Shown piece by piece: positions 48,191-56,051 of a stretch of 64,000 nucleotides of DNA. Below the pieces are notes generated by a model. That model did not search any database, was not told the DNA's origin, and saw nothing but the letters and a program-made list of their open reading frames with translations. Made by a program: the position numbers and the translations under genes. Source of the stretch: Novosphingobium mathurense (lineage in GTDB: Bacteria > Pseudomonadota > Alphaproteobacteria > Sphingomonadales > Sphingomonadaceae); assembly GCF_900168325.1 (NCBI RefSeq), contig NZ_FVZE01000004.1, forward strand, positions 310,001 through 374,000, in the 5' to 3' direction. How positions within the stretch are numbered: the stretch's first letter is position 1; each line of letters opens with the position of its first letter.

Positions 48191-49114
48191 ATGACCACTC
48201 AACCCGATAAGGACGCCATCTTCCGCGCAAAGCACGTTGGCGCGTCCGAAGTATCAGCGCTGTTCGACTGCAACCCCTGGCTCACGCATTTCGAGTTGTG
48301 GCACCGCAAGACCGGCACGATCGCAACGCCCGACTTCAATGCCATCAAGCCCGATGGGTCGCCCGAGAATGAGCGCATCTTCTGGGGCGTAAAGCTCGAG
48401 GCGGCAATCATTGATGCCGCGCGCGAACGCTATGGCTATGTCGACCGCGAAGACACTGGACCGCTTTCGAACGGGCGCGGACTTGGCGGGCATCCCGACC
48501 GGCGTGTGATCTGCCCCGAGCGCGGGCCCATCGTCCTCGAGACGAAGATGGTCGACTGGCTCGAGCGCAAGAAGTGGGGTGACGAACCGCCGCTGAATTA
48601 CCTGCTGCAGGGCAACACCTACGCCGGGCTAGACCGGGTTTGCGGCTTCGACATGCTCGTCCTCGTCGGCGGCAACAAGCTCGAGCGGATCCAGTACGAT
48701 TTTCGGCCCAAGCTCTTTGCCGCGGCAGAGCAGCGGACCGAGGCGTTCTGGCAGTCCATCGCGGACAACAAGCCGCCCAAGCCCGACTACACCCGCGATG
48801 GCAGCGCGCTCAAGGAAATCTACGCCGAGCAGGGCGACGAGACGGTCGACCTCGAGCGTGACAACCGCGCCGCCATTGTCGCTGCCGAATATCTCGAGGC
48901 CGCGGCAGACGAGCGCGAGGCCCGGGCCCGCAAGGAGGCCGCACAGGCCGAACTGGTCGACAAGCTCAAGGGTGCTGCTGTCGGGTTCGCCGAGGGCTTC
49001 ATCATCAAGGCAACGAAGGTCGCTTCGATCCCAGACCGGGAAGCGAAGCCCGGCGAAATCATCAAGGGGCGCAAGGGCTACAGGCGCTTCGCAATCAAGG
49101 AACTGGAGGCGTAA
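48191..49114 (+). CDS. YqaJ-type viral recombinase exonuclease
   Basis: 307 residues. The YqaJ/lambda-exonuclease layout is present: KHVGASEVSALFDCNPWLTHF, an acidic residue in GGHPDRRVI, then the ExK motif VLETKMVDWLERKKWGDEPP and YLLQGNTYAGL. These enzymes resect dsDNA 5'-3' and work with a single-strand annealing protein, here probably the next gene 1 nt downstream. The C-terminal 90 residues are an Ala/Glu-rich helical extension. The ribosome site is weak. Confidence 0.87.
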   Translation: MTTQPDKDAIFRAKHVGASEVSALFDCNPWLTHFELWHRKTGTIATPDFNAIKPDGSPENERIFWGVKLEAAIIDAARERYGYVDREDTGPLSNGRGLGGHPDRRVICPERGPIVLETKMVDWLERKKWGDEPPLNYLLQGNTYAGLDRVCGFDMLVLVGGNKLERIQYDFRPKLFAAAEQRTEAFWQSIADNKPPKPDYTRDGSALKEIYAEQGDETVDLERDNRAAIVAAEYLEAAADEREARARKEAAQAELVDKLKGAAVGFAEGFIIKATKVASIPDREAKPGEIIKGRKGYRRFAIKELEA

Positions 49115-49115
49115 T

Positions 49116-50171
49116 ATGGCTACCAAGTCTATTGTAGAGCAGCCCCGCCGCACCGCCGCCGACATTCTCGGCACCGCACCACAGACCAACGGTGCAGTGC
49201 GTTCTCAGGCCACCACTATCGAGCAGTCGCGCGCCATTGCCGAAGTGCAGGCGGCTGTCGTGGTTGCCCACCACAACCCCCGCGACAAGGCCCGCGCGCT
49301 GAACGAGGCGCTGGAATCGTGCCGCACTCGCGAAGTTGCAGAAAATGCGTTCTTCAAGTTCCCGCGCGGTGGCCAATCGGTAAGCGGCGAGACGATCCAC
49401 CTTGCTCGCGAGTTGGCGCGCTGCTGGGGTAACATCGACTACAAGATTGCCGAACTGAGCCGCGATGATGAAGGCGGGGCGTCGGAAATGATGGCCATCG
49501 CGTGGGATCTGGAAACCAACGCTCGCGCCAGTCTGACGTTCATCGTTCCGCATCTGCGCGACAAGCGCGGAGGGCCTGAACGGCTTACGGACGTTCGCGA
49601 CATTTACGAGAACAACGCCAACATGGGCGCCCGCCGCCTCCGCGAATGCATCTTTGCTGTCCTGCCAAAATATCTGGTGCAGGCAGCGGCAGATGAGTGC
49701 CGCAACACGCTTGAAACTCGAAACGCGGAGGTTCCGCTCCCTAAGCGCATTGCAGAGGCACTTTCTGCGTTCGCCAAAATCGGCATCGACAAGAGCCGTA
49801 TCGAGGCAAAGCTGGGATCGACAAGCAAGTTCACCGCCGTCGATCTGGCCAACCTTCAAATCAGCTTCAAGAGCATCACGCGCAATGAGATCAGCGCCGA
49901 TGACGAGTTCCCCAGACTTGAAGGATCGGCGCCAACGATCAGCAAGCTCGACATGATGGAGGAGGTGCTTGAAGGCCCCACCGAAGAACAACGCGGCGAG
50001 GCCCACACCGAAACCGACCTGCTCACCCGGATCCAGTCCGCCGCCAACCGCGAGGAATGGGAAGCCGCCGAGAAGGCTGTCGGCGCCGCTGACATTGACG
50101 ACGAAGAACGCCTCGAACTGTCGCGGGCGCTAGAAGCCAAGCGGGCTGAACTGGTGGGAGGGGTGCAATGA
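49116..50171 (+). CDS. Probable single-strand annealing protein partner of YqaJ
   Basis: 351 residues from ATG 49116 with GGAGG upstream. The conserved centre reads FFKFPRGGQSVSGETIHLAR, ELARCWGNIDYKI, IAWDLETNARASLTFIVPHL and YENNANMGARRLRECIFAVL. I do not see classical RecT or Erf signatures, but this family occurs beside YqaJ exonucleases in phages and the pairing with an exonuclease is standard for annealing proteins. The C-terminal 80 residues are an acidic tail. Function is inferred from context. Confidence 0.68.
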   Translation: MATKSIVEQPRRTAADILGTAPQTNGAVRSQATTIEQSRAIAEVQAAVVVAHHNPRDKARALNEALESCRTREVAENAFFKFPRGGQSVSGETIHLARELARCWGNIDYKIAELSRDDEGGASEMMAIAWDLETNARASLTFIVPHLRDKRGGPERLTDVRDIYENNANMGARRLRECIFAVLPKYLVQAAADECRNTLETRNAEVPLPKRIAEALSAFAKIGIDKSRIEAKLGSTSKFTAVDLANLQISFKSITRNEISADDEFPRLEGSAPTISKLDMMEEVLEGPTEEQRGEAHTETDLLTRIQSAANREEWEAAEKAVGAADIDDEERLELSRALEAKRAELVGGVQ

Positions 50172-50386
50172 GAGTGCCCGAAAATCCTCCCGCATTCCCG
50201 CATGAACTGCCAAGTGGTGGTAGTGTCAGCGGAATGTCTCTGCGCGACTGGTTCGCAGGTCAGGCGCTTGGCGGCATGTTGGCCAGTGAAGGCGATCAAT
50301 CGGGGTACTACCACGACGCCGCGTTCTCCGCACAGAGAGCGTATTCACTGGCCGACGCCATGCTTGCCGAGCGAGATCGGCCATGA
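50168..50386 (+). CDS. Phage hypothetical protein, GMSLRDWFAGQAL family
   Basis: 72 residues. GMSLRDWFAGQALGGMLASE and the ending YSLADAMLAERDRP are typical of a very common phage protein with no assigned role. Overlaps the genes on both sides by 4 bp. Confidence 0.7.
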   Translation: MRVPENPPAFPHELPSGGSVSGMSLRDWFAGQALGGMLASEGDQSGYYHDAAFSAQRAYSLADAMLAERDRP

Positions 50387-50574
50387 ACCTCACCGACCCC
50401 GCAACAGACTGGACAAACCAGACCTGGGAAGAGCGCCTCGAGATGTGCGTCTCCACCCTCTACGTGCACGGCTACATGGGCGATGCCGACAAGGCGCGCA
50501 CGATGGAACGTATCAGGGCTCGTGCTGAGATTCAGCGTGAGGCGTCCCCTGCAACTGCGAAGGGTGATGCATGA
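50383..50574 (+). CDS. Phage hypothetical protein, 63 aa
   Basis: Reads NLTDPATDWTNQTWEERLEM, then CVSTLYVHGYMGDADKARTM and an Arg-rich helix. Tight overlaps with neighbours. No family known. Confidence 0.6.
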   Translation: MNLTDPATDWTNQTWEERLEMCVSTLYVHGYMGDADKARTMERIRARAEIQREASPATAKGDA

Positions 50575-51200
50575 GCCAGAACACATCATCCGCCGTGATG
50601 CAGCAGCGCAGCGAGCCGCATGACAGCCTCGACGACTTCCCGACACCGCCTTGGGCGACGCGTGCCCTGTGCGAGTGGATACCGGGCGGTTCTATGATTT
50701 CCGTGCCATGGATCACAACGTGCCGGGAACCCGCCGCCAATCGCGGACACATGGTTGCCCCTCTGCGCGAGTATTTCGGACAGGTCGAAGCCAGCGACGT
50801 TCACGATTATGGAGCGGGCTTTCCGGTTCTGGATTATCTCTTTGGTCCACTTCCCGAGCAAGTCGACTGGACGATCACGAACCCGCCATTTCGTTTGGCT
50901 GAGCAATTCATCGAGCGCGCTCTGGCGACGAGCACAGAGGGCGTCGCGATGTTGGTCAGGTCGGCGTTTCTCGAATCCGTCGGGAGATATGACCGGCTGT
51001 TCAGGGTGAACCCGCCTAGCCACATACTTCAATTCACCGAGCGCGTGGTCATGCACAAGAGCAGGCTTGCTCCAGAGGGCTCCACGGCAACCGCATATTG
51101 CTGGCTCGTATGGCGGCTGCCTGAACCTTGGGATGGGCCACTCTTCGAATGGATCGCACCGTGCCGCAAGCGCTTGGAGCGCGCAGGGGACTACGCATGA
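50571..51200 (+). CDS. DNA adenine methyltransferase-like protein
   Basis: 209 residues. An N-terminal DFPTPPWATRALCEWI precedes REPAANRGHMVAPLREYF (motif I position) and the catalytic motif WTITNPPFRLAEQFIERAL (NPPF, gamma/N6-adenine type). It ends in a conserved WRLPEPW region. It is the second methylase of this phage. Target unknown. Its stop overlaps the ACP gene's ATG. Confidence 0.8.
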   Translation: MSQNTSSAVMQQRSEPHDSLDDFPTPPWATRALCEWIPGGSMISVPWITTCREPAANRGHMVAPLREYFGQVEASDVHDYGAGFPVLDYLFGPLPEQVDWTITNPPFRLAEQFIERALATSTEGVAMLVRSAFLESVGRYDRLFRVNPPSHILQFTERVVMHKSRLAPEGSTATAYCWLVWRLPEPWDGPLFEWIAPCRKRLERAGDYA

Positions 51201-51415
51201 CCGCCCTAACCATAATCAGCCGCTACGCCCGTCGCCCCGCCACCGAGCATGACAGCTTCCGCGATCTCGGCCTCGACAGCATCGACCGGACCTGCATCGC
51301 CATGGACATCGAGGAAGCGTTCGGGTGCGAACTTTCGGACGAGACCGTTGAGAACTGGTCCGACGTGGCCGGAGTGGCGGAGACGATTGGGGATTTGATG
51401 AGGGAGAAGGCATGA
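51197..51415 (+). CDS. Acyl carrier protein encoded by the prophage
   Basis: 72 residues from ATG 51197 (ATGA overlap). ACP layout: FRDLGLDSIDRTCIAMDIEE with the phosphopantetheine-attachment Ser28 in GLDSID, then AFGCELSDETVENWSDVAGV as helices II-III. Length matches free-standing ACPs (about 75). There is no acyltransferase, synthase or phosphopantetheinyl transferase in the phage, so it must use host enzymes or act as a decoy. ACP calls by this motif are reliable; the phage role is open. Confidence 0.82.
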   Translation: MTALTIISRYARRPATEHDSFRDLGLDSIDRTCIAMDIEEAFGCELSDETVENWSDVAGVAETIGDLMREKA

Positions 51416-51942
51416 GCAAGCAACTCATCGCCGAAACGCAACGCGAGGTGTCCGAGTGGCCTGACGCTACCATGACGCAGGAGCAGGGCGGCAAGCATCC
51501 GCGCATCGTCCTGCATTACAAGGGCGAAAGCCGCATGGTGGTGGTCGCCAACACGCCAAGCGATGTTCGAGCCCTGAAAAACCACATCGCCACGGTTCGC
51601 CGGGAACTGCGCGGCATGGGGGCCACGAAACACAAGCCGGTTGCCAGCAACATGAACCGCGAGCGCAACTATCCGCAGCGCATAGATATGCCATCCGAAC
51701 CGGCACCAGTCCGGCAGAATCCATTCGAGAACCTTGGGAAAAGCACCATGAGCAATCAGAGCACTATCGACGCCATCTTCTCCAACATCGAACGACTGCG
51801 CTATTCCGAAATGCTGGAGTTTGCCGCGATCCTGTCGAACGCAGCGTGCCAGGAGAAGATGCGCCGGTCCAACGTCAATGAATGGGCGCGAACGCTGCAC
51901 ACGGCCTGCGTTCATCGCGAGAGGTATGGGGCTGCCGAATGA
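51412..51942 (+). CDS. Phage protein with HicA-like N-terminal region
   Basis: 176 residues. The N-terminal about 65 residues (EQGGKHPRIVLHYKGESRMV, VVANTPSDVRALKNHIATVR) have the layout of a HicA-like/dsRBD-fold domain as seen in phage early genes. An internal ATG at residue 113 begins a separate helical part (SNQSTIDAIFSNIERLRYSE), which could be an independent product. No HicB partner is present, so a toxin role is not supported. Confidence 0.6.
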   Translation: MSKQLIAETQREVSEWPDATMTQEQGGKHPRIVLHYKGESRMVVVANTPSDVRALKNHIATVRRELRGMGATKHKPVASNMNRERNYPQRIDMPSEPAPVRQNPFENLGKSTMSNQSTIDAIFSNIERLRYSEMLEFAAILSNAACQEKMRRSNVNEWARTLHTACVHRERYGAAE

Positions 51943-52163
51943 CCAGATGGCCCGCCCTCATGAAGCGCAAGACGGCTGCTGAATACTGCGACCTCTCCGA
52001 ACAAGCGTTCCTGCGTGAAGTGGCCTCCGGTCGCCTGCCACCCGCCGTGCTATTCGGTGGCCGGGATCATTGGCACAAGGAAGCACTCGACCGGGCACTG
52101 GCCCTCCTGTGCGGCGAAAGGGAAGACGATGCCGAAGCAGAGTTCTGGCGTAGGACAGCCTAA
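51939..52163 (+). CDS. xis: Excisionase-like HTH protein
   Basis: 74 residues from ATG 51939 (ATGA overlap). A MerR/AlpA-type winged helix is visible: MKRKTAAEYCDLSEQAFLREVASGRLPP, FGGRDHWHKEALDRAL. The gene overlaps the integrase start by 35 bp, the usual place of a recombination directionality factor. The name is positional. Confidence 0.72.
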   Translation: MTRWPALMKRKTAAEYCDLSEQAFLREVASGRLPPAVLFGGRDHWHKEALDRALALLCGEREDDAEAEFWRRTA

Positions 52164-53196
52164 GCTGAAATACGTCAAGTTCGTCCGGTCGAAGGGGCAT
52201 CTGTACGCCTACTTCAACACGGGCGAAAAGACGTTCGAAGGCAAGCCGGTCTATCACCCGCTTCCGAAGTTCGGCACACCCTCTTTCTACGCCACCTATG
52301 GCACGATGTGCGGGCACAGGGAGCGCCGCAGGGCCATTGCCCCGACTGTCGCCATGCTCATCCAGAAGTACCAGAAGAGCGAGGCGTACAGGAACCTCAA
52401 GCCCAATTCCCGCGCATCATACGAACTGACCTTGCGCAAGATCGACCACCACCTTGGGAAACTGCGCGTCGAGAAGGTGGAGAGGGCGCACATTCGCGAG
52501 GTCGTGAACAACCGCCTCACCGGCAACGGAACGCGCAATCTCTTCATCAACGTGGTCAGCGCGCTCTACAAGTGGGCGCGGGAGAATGACCTAGCCCCGG
52601 AGAACAAGAACCCGACCAGCGGCGTCCGACCGTTCAAGACCGGCGAGCATGAGCCGTGGGCCGACGAATTGCTGGAGAAAGCCCTTGCCTGCGACGACCA
52701 CCGCGTGCGCATTGCCGTCCATCTGTTGTACTATACCGGCCAGCGGATCGGTGATGTGGTCAGGATGCAATGGTCGCACCTGGAAGACGGTTCGATCTGG
52801 GTAAAGCAGCAGAAGACCGAGAAGACTTTGCTGATCCCGCTGCACTCCGGCCTCAAGGCGGAACTGGAGAAGCACGACCGCACCGGAAAGACCATCCTGA
52901 CGACAGTTCACGGCAAGCCGATGAGCGTGAGCACGCTTCGCAACAGCCTGCAGTCATACGCCGCCGATCTCGGGCACAAGGTGGTCCCGCACGGCCTGCG
53001 CAAGAACGCCGTCAACACGCTCCTGACCATGGGTTGCAACGTTGACGAGGTGATGGCGATCACCGGGCAGTCACGCCAGATGGTCGACCACTACGCCAAG
53101 GCAATCAACAAGAATCGGCTCGGACAGTCCGCAATTCTTAAATGGGAACAGAACGGGACCGGGCAAACCGAGGGGAAAGACGATGAAAAAGAGTAG
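52129..53196 (+). CDS. int: Tyrosine-type integrase
   Basis: 355 residues from ATG 52129; an upstream GTG in frame overlaps the excisionase-like gene and is less likely. A SAM-like core-binding domain (NSRASYELTLRKIDHHLGKL, HIREVVNNRL) precedes the catalytic domain: Arg206 in YTGQRIGDV, Lys in QQKTEKT, His288/Arg291 in PHGLRK, and Tyr322 in DHYAKA. The usual second His is Gln in TGQSRQ, as in several phage integrases. The gene ends 23 bp before the attR core. Confidence 0.92.
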   Translation: MPKQSSGVGQPKLKYVKFVRSKGHLYAYFNTGEKTFEGKPVYHPLPKFGTPSFYATYGTMCGHRERRRAIAPTVAMLIQKYQKSEAYRNLKPNSRASYELTLRKIDHHLGKLRVEKVERAHIREVVNNRLTGNGTRNLFINVVSALYKWARENDLAPENKNPTSGVRPFKTGEHEPWADELLEKALACDDHRVRIAVHLLYYTGQRIGDVVRMQWSHLEDGSIWVKQQKTEKTLLIPLHSGLKAELEKHDRTGKTILTTVHGKPMSVSTLRNSLQSYAADLGHKVVPHGLRKNAVNTLLTMGCNVDEVMAITGQSRQMVDHYAKAINKNRLGQSAILKWEQNGTGQTEGKDDEKE

Positions 53197-53219
53197 CGGA
53201 TTCAACAACATGATGATAC

Positions 53220-53226
53220 GCAATAC
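53220..53226. other. attR: attR core candidate
   Basis: GCAATAC, immediately followed by the cheR stop codon (TAA on the minus strand, 53229-53227). Joined with the left host flank it gives attB ACTTAAGCAATACTTAAAT, in which TTAAG arms flank the core as an inverted repeat. See attL for limits. Confidence 0.55.
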
Positions 53227-54099
53227 TTAAATGCGGCCGGCCGCATTTCGGGCAGGACCTGTCTGCCGCCGGGCGTCCACGAAGGACGTATGTCGATATA
53301 GACCGCGCAACGCCCTGTCCGGCGTGATGCGTTCCGTGTGCCCGATGCTGGTTTCCCCGGCGCCGAGCATGAGCCAGCCGTCAGGCGCCAGTGTCGAGGC
53401 TAGGCGATCGAAAGCCTGGCGGCGGGTCACGTCGTCGAAATAGAGCAGGACATTTCGGCACAGCACAACGTCGAAACTGGTCGGCCGGGGCAGGGCATCG
53501 AGCAGGTTGTGCTGCTCAAAGCGTACCATCTTGCGCAACCTTTCCTGCGCCCGCCAGCCGCGTGGCGTTTCATCGAACCATTTGATCATCTGTCCCACGG
53601 CAAGCCCGCGCTGGATCTGGAACGGGGTGTAGCAGGCGTTGCGTGCCGCTTCGATCATGCCGGCCGAGACATCGGTGCCCAGAATGCTGATCGTCCAGCC
53701 CTCCCAGCGCGGTGCCTGTTCGGCAAAGAGCAACGCAAGCGAGAGCGACTCCTGCCCCGTGGAACAGCCTGCGGACCAGATATTGAGCGTCCTGCTCGTG
53801 GCTCGAGCCTCTGCGAGGCGGGGCAGGACCTGCTTTGCCAACAGCTCGAACATGGCCCGATCGCGAAAGAAATAGGTCTCGTTGTTGAGCAGGGCTTCGA
53901 CCAGTGTCTGCGCCAGCGGGGATCGGCGCGAAGTCGAGAGCGTGGCGATCAGCCGGTCCAGGTCGGCAATGCCATGTTCTCGGCTGAGGCCGGAGAGAGC
54001 CGTGCCGATCCGCCACTGGCGGCTGTCGTGAAAGGACTGGCCGGTTTCCGACTTGAGCAGGTCGGCAAGAATGCGCCGCGAGGTTTTGCTTATCTGCAT
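53227..54099 (-). CDS. cheR: Chemotaxis protein methyltransferase CheR
   Basis: 290 residues. The N-terminal helical domain (LADLLKSETGQSFHDSRQWR) is followed by the SAM-binding domain with NETYFFRDRAMFELL, IWSAGCSTGQESLSLAL (motif I) and VVLCRNVLLYFDD. It methylates glutamates of receptors. Its start overlaps the cheB stop by 10 bp. The prophage joins directly at its stop codon but leaves the protein intact; the receptor gene that followed it is now 38 kb away. Confidence 0.93.
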   Translation of the reverse strand: MQISKTSRRILADLLKSETGQSFHDSRQWRIGTALSGLSREHGIADLDRLIATLSTSRRSPLAQTLVEALLNNETYFFRDRAMFELLAKQVLPRLAEARATSRTLNIWSAGCSTGQESLSLALLFAEQAPRWEGWTISILGTDVSAGMIEAARNACYTPFQIQRGLAVGQMIKWFDETPRGWRAQERLRKMVRFEQHNLLDALPRPTSFDVVLCRNVLLYFDDVTRRQAFDRLASTLAPDGWLMLGAGETSIGHTERITPDRALRGLYRHTSFVDARRQTGPARNAAGRI

Positions 54100-55175
54100 G
54101 GAGCCACCCCCACACTGTCCGCGATATGCCGCGCGATGGCCACGGGTGGAAGAATGGCGCTGGCGAGACCGGCCTCAACGATGGCGCGGGGCATTCCCCA
54201 GACGGCGGAGCTCGCTTCGTCCTGAGCGATGATCGTACCACCCGCCGCAACCAGACTGGCAGCGCCCGATACGCCATCACGCCCCATGCCGGTGAGGACG
54301 ACACCGCAGGCATCGTTGCCGACTTCCTTCGCGAGAGAACCGAACATCCAGTCCACGGAGGGCATGCACCCGCTTTCGGATCGGCTGCGATCAAGGCGCA
54401 CCGAAAGCTGACCCGATTGGCTTTGGACCGTGAGGTGGGCATCGCCGGGGGCAACCACGATCCGGTCGGGCGAGAGTGGCATCCCTTCCTGCGCAAGAAC
54501 CGTCTCGTAGCCTGACGCACTCGCAAGCTGGCGTGCGAAGGCAGGCATGAAAGTCGACGGCAAGTGCTGTGTCACCAGAATCGGAATGCCCAGGCGGCGC
54601 GGCATCGCTTCGAACAGGCATGTCAGCGCATGTATGCCACCGGTGGAGGCGCCGATGGCCAGGATGCCCGGGCGCTTTCGGAGAATGGGCCGCATGGCCG
54701 GCGTCGACCTCGGCTTGGGCGCGATTTCCGCATCAGCCGATCCAAGTTCGCGAATTTTCGCCAACAATGTCTGCCGATAAGCCTCGCGCGAACTGCGGAC
54801 ATCGGGCTTTGGCAATGTATCGGCAGCGCCGAGTGAAAGGGCAGCAAGGGTCTGTTCTGCCCCGTCGACGGTAAATGAGGAGACCACCAGGATCCTGGCC
54901 CCGTTCGCCCGCGCGATGATTTGGGGCAGGGCTGCAAGACCACCCATACCGGGCATGTCGAGATCGAGCAGGATGACGTCGACCGTGCACCGGCGCAGGA
55001 CATCGAGGGCACTTTCGGCCGTGCTCGCACCCGCAACGACTTCGAGATCGTCCGAGCTGCCCACCATGCGTCCGAGCGCGGTGCGAGCCACCAGTGAATC
55101 ATCCACGATCATGAGCCTGACGGGCCGGCGCCAAGGGGCATGTGCGGAGCTTGGCCCGGTCCCAGCCATTACCAT
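54090..55175 (-). CDS. cheB: Chemotaxis response regulator/methylesterase CheB
   Basis: 361 residues. A receiver domain (LMIVDDSLVART, phospho-acceptor Asp in ILLDLDMPG, Lys in LPKPD) is joined to the methylesterase domain with catalytic Ser (AIGASTGG), His (VTQHLPSTF) and Asp (LTGMGRDGV). It removes receptor methyl groups when phosphorylated by CheA. 11 nt separate it from cheY. Confidence 0.93.
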   Translation of the reverse strand: MVMAGTGPSSAHAPWRRPVRLMIVDDSLVARTALGRMVGSSDDLEVVAGASTAESALDVLRRCTVDVILLDLDMPGMGGLAALPQIIARANGARILVVSSFTVDGAEQTLAALSLGAADTLPKPDVRSSREAYRQTLLAKIRELGSADAEIAPKPRSTPAMRPILRKRPGILAIGASTGGIHALTCLFEAMPRRLGIPILVTQHLPSTFMPAFARQLASASGYETVLAQEGMPLSPDRIVVAPGDAHLTVQSQSGQLSVRLDRSRSESGCMPSVDWMFGSLAKEVGNDACGVVLTGMGRDGVSGAASLVAAGGTIIAQDEASSAVWGMPRAIVEAGLASAILPPVAIARHIADSVGVAPCR

Positions 55176-55186
55176 CGACGTGACAC

Positions 55187-55552
55187 TCAGGCAGCGCCGA
55201 CGAGTTGCAGCTTCATGTGCAGAGTTTCGCGATCGAAGGGTTTCATGACGTATTCGTCGGCACCTGCTTCAAGCGCGATGCGAATATGCGCGATATCGCT
55301 TTCGGTGGTGCAGAATACGACCTTGGGTTGTAGAGCCCCTCCGCCCTCGCGCAACAGCCGGATGAATTCGAGACCGTCCATCACCGGCATGTGCCAGTCG
55401 AGCAGAATGAGGTCGGGCATGGACTCCTCACAGCGGATTACGGCCTCGCACCCGTTCACTGCCTCACGCACTTCGAAGCCCAGCGCCTGCAAGGAACTGC
55501 GCAGATAATTGCGGATCATGCGCGAGTCATCGACGATCAGGCTGGTCTTCAT
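55187..55552 (-). CDS. cheY: Response regulator CheY
   Basis: 121 residues, a single receiver domain: acidic pair D8/D9, phospho-acceptor D52 in LLDWHMPVMDG, Thr in FCTTES, Lys in VMKPFD. Likely carries the CheA signal to the flagellar motor. Close relative of the stand-alone regulator at 58900 (shared LIDDSR, DW.MPVM.GLEF and FCTT). Confidence 0.9.
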   Translation of the reverse strand: MKTSLIVDDSRMIRNYLRSSLQALGFEVREAVNGCEAVIRCEESMPDLILLDWHMPVMDGLEFIRLLREGGGALQPKVVFCTTESDIAHIRIALEAGADEYVMKPFDRETLHMKLQLVGAA

Positions 55553-55610
55553 CGCTCAGTCCTTCGTTCGCTCACGAACCGAGGCTAGGCCGCCAGACGT
55601 AACCAAGCCC

Positions 55611-56051
55611 TTAAGCGGCACGCGCTTCAGGCGGTCCTGCAATCAGGGCCGCAACCTCCAGTAACAGTAGCGGGCCATCGTCGGTCTCGACCATGCCCTG
55701 CGCCATGTCTGCCCAGTTGTTCTGCAACCGCCCACTTGGCGGGAACGGATCGGATCGGGCCTCGGCAACGCCGTGAATGGTATCGAGCAGCAGGGCGTAG
55801 GCATGGCCGTCATGTACCGCAATTGCCGCACTTGCGCCGGCTTCGCGGTTCGGCGAAATTCCGAGACCAAGGGCGCAGCGACAGTCGACAACGGTCAGGA
55901 CGCGGCTGCGCAAGGTGGACAGACCGGCGATATGCGAAGGGCTGCGCGGAACCGGGACCAGAAGCTCTAGTTCATTGACCGATTCAATGTGATCGACGGG
56001 CAGGGCGACTTTCTCGCCAGCAATCGCAACAGTCAGCAACAACGCGCTCAC
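55611..56051 (-). CDS. cheW: Chemotaxis coupling protein CheW
   Basis: 146 residues from GTG 56049-56051, overlapping the cheA stop as GTGA; the open frame upstream lies inside cheA and is not used. Beta-barrel text: VAIAGEKVALPVDHIESVNE, HIAGLSTLRSRVLTVVDCRC. It links receptors to CheA. A CheW this size with the usual two subdomains is normal. Confidence 0.85.
   Translation of the reverse strand: MSALLLTVAIAGEKVALPVDHIESVNELELLVPVPRSPSHIAGLSTLRSRVLTVVDCRCALGLGISPNREAGASAAIAVHDGHAYALLLDTIHGVAEARSDPFPPSGRLQNNWADMAQGMVETDDGPLLLLEVAALIAGPPEARAA

Larger units (their letters stand above)
14974..53226. mobile_element. P22-like prophage, about 38.2 kb, inserted between cheR and mcp
   Basis: A continuous phage region containing integrase, immunity, replication, packaging, head, short-tail, tailspike and lysis genes. 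Bounds are set by the repeat GCAATAC at 14974-14980 and 53220-53226, just past the integrase stop and just before the cheR stop codon. Gene order terS-terL-portal-scaffold-capsid-gp4-gp10 and the ejection proteins match P22-type podoviruses. No required gene appears broken, so it may be inducible. Confidence 0.88.

Noticed and set aside
51412..51942. HicA toxin of a HicAB system
   Set aside because: Only the N-terminal third has a HicA-like layout and no HicB antitoxin is adjacent.
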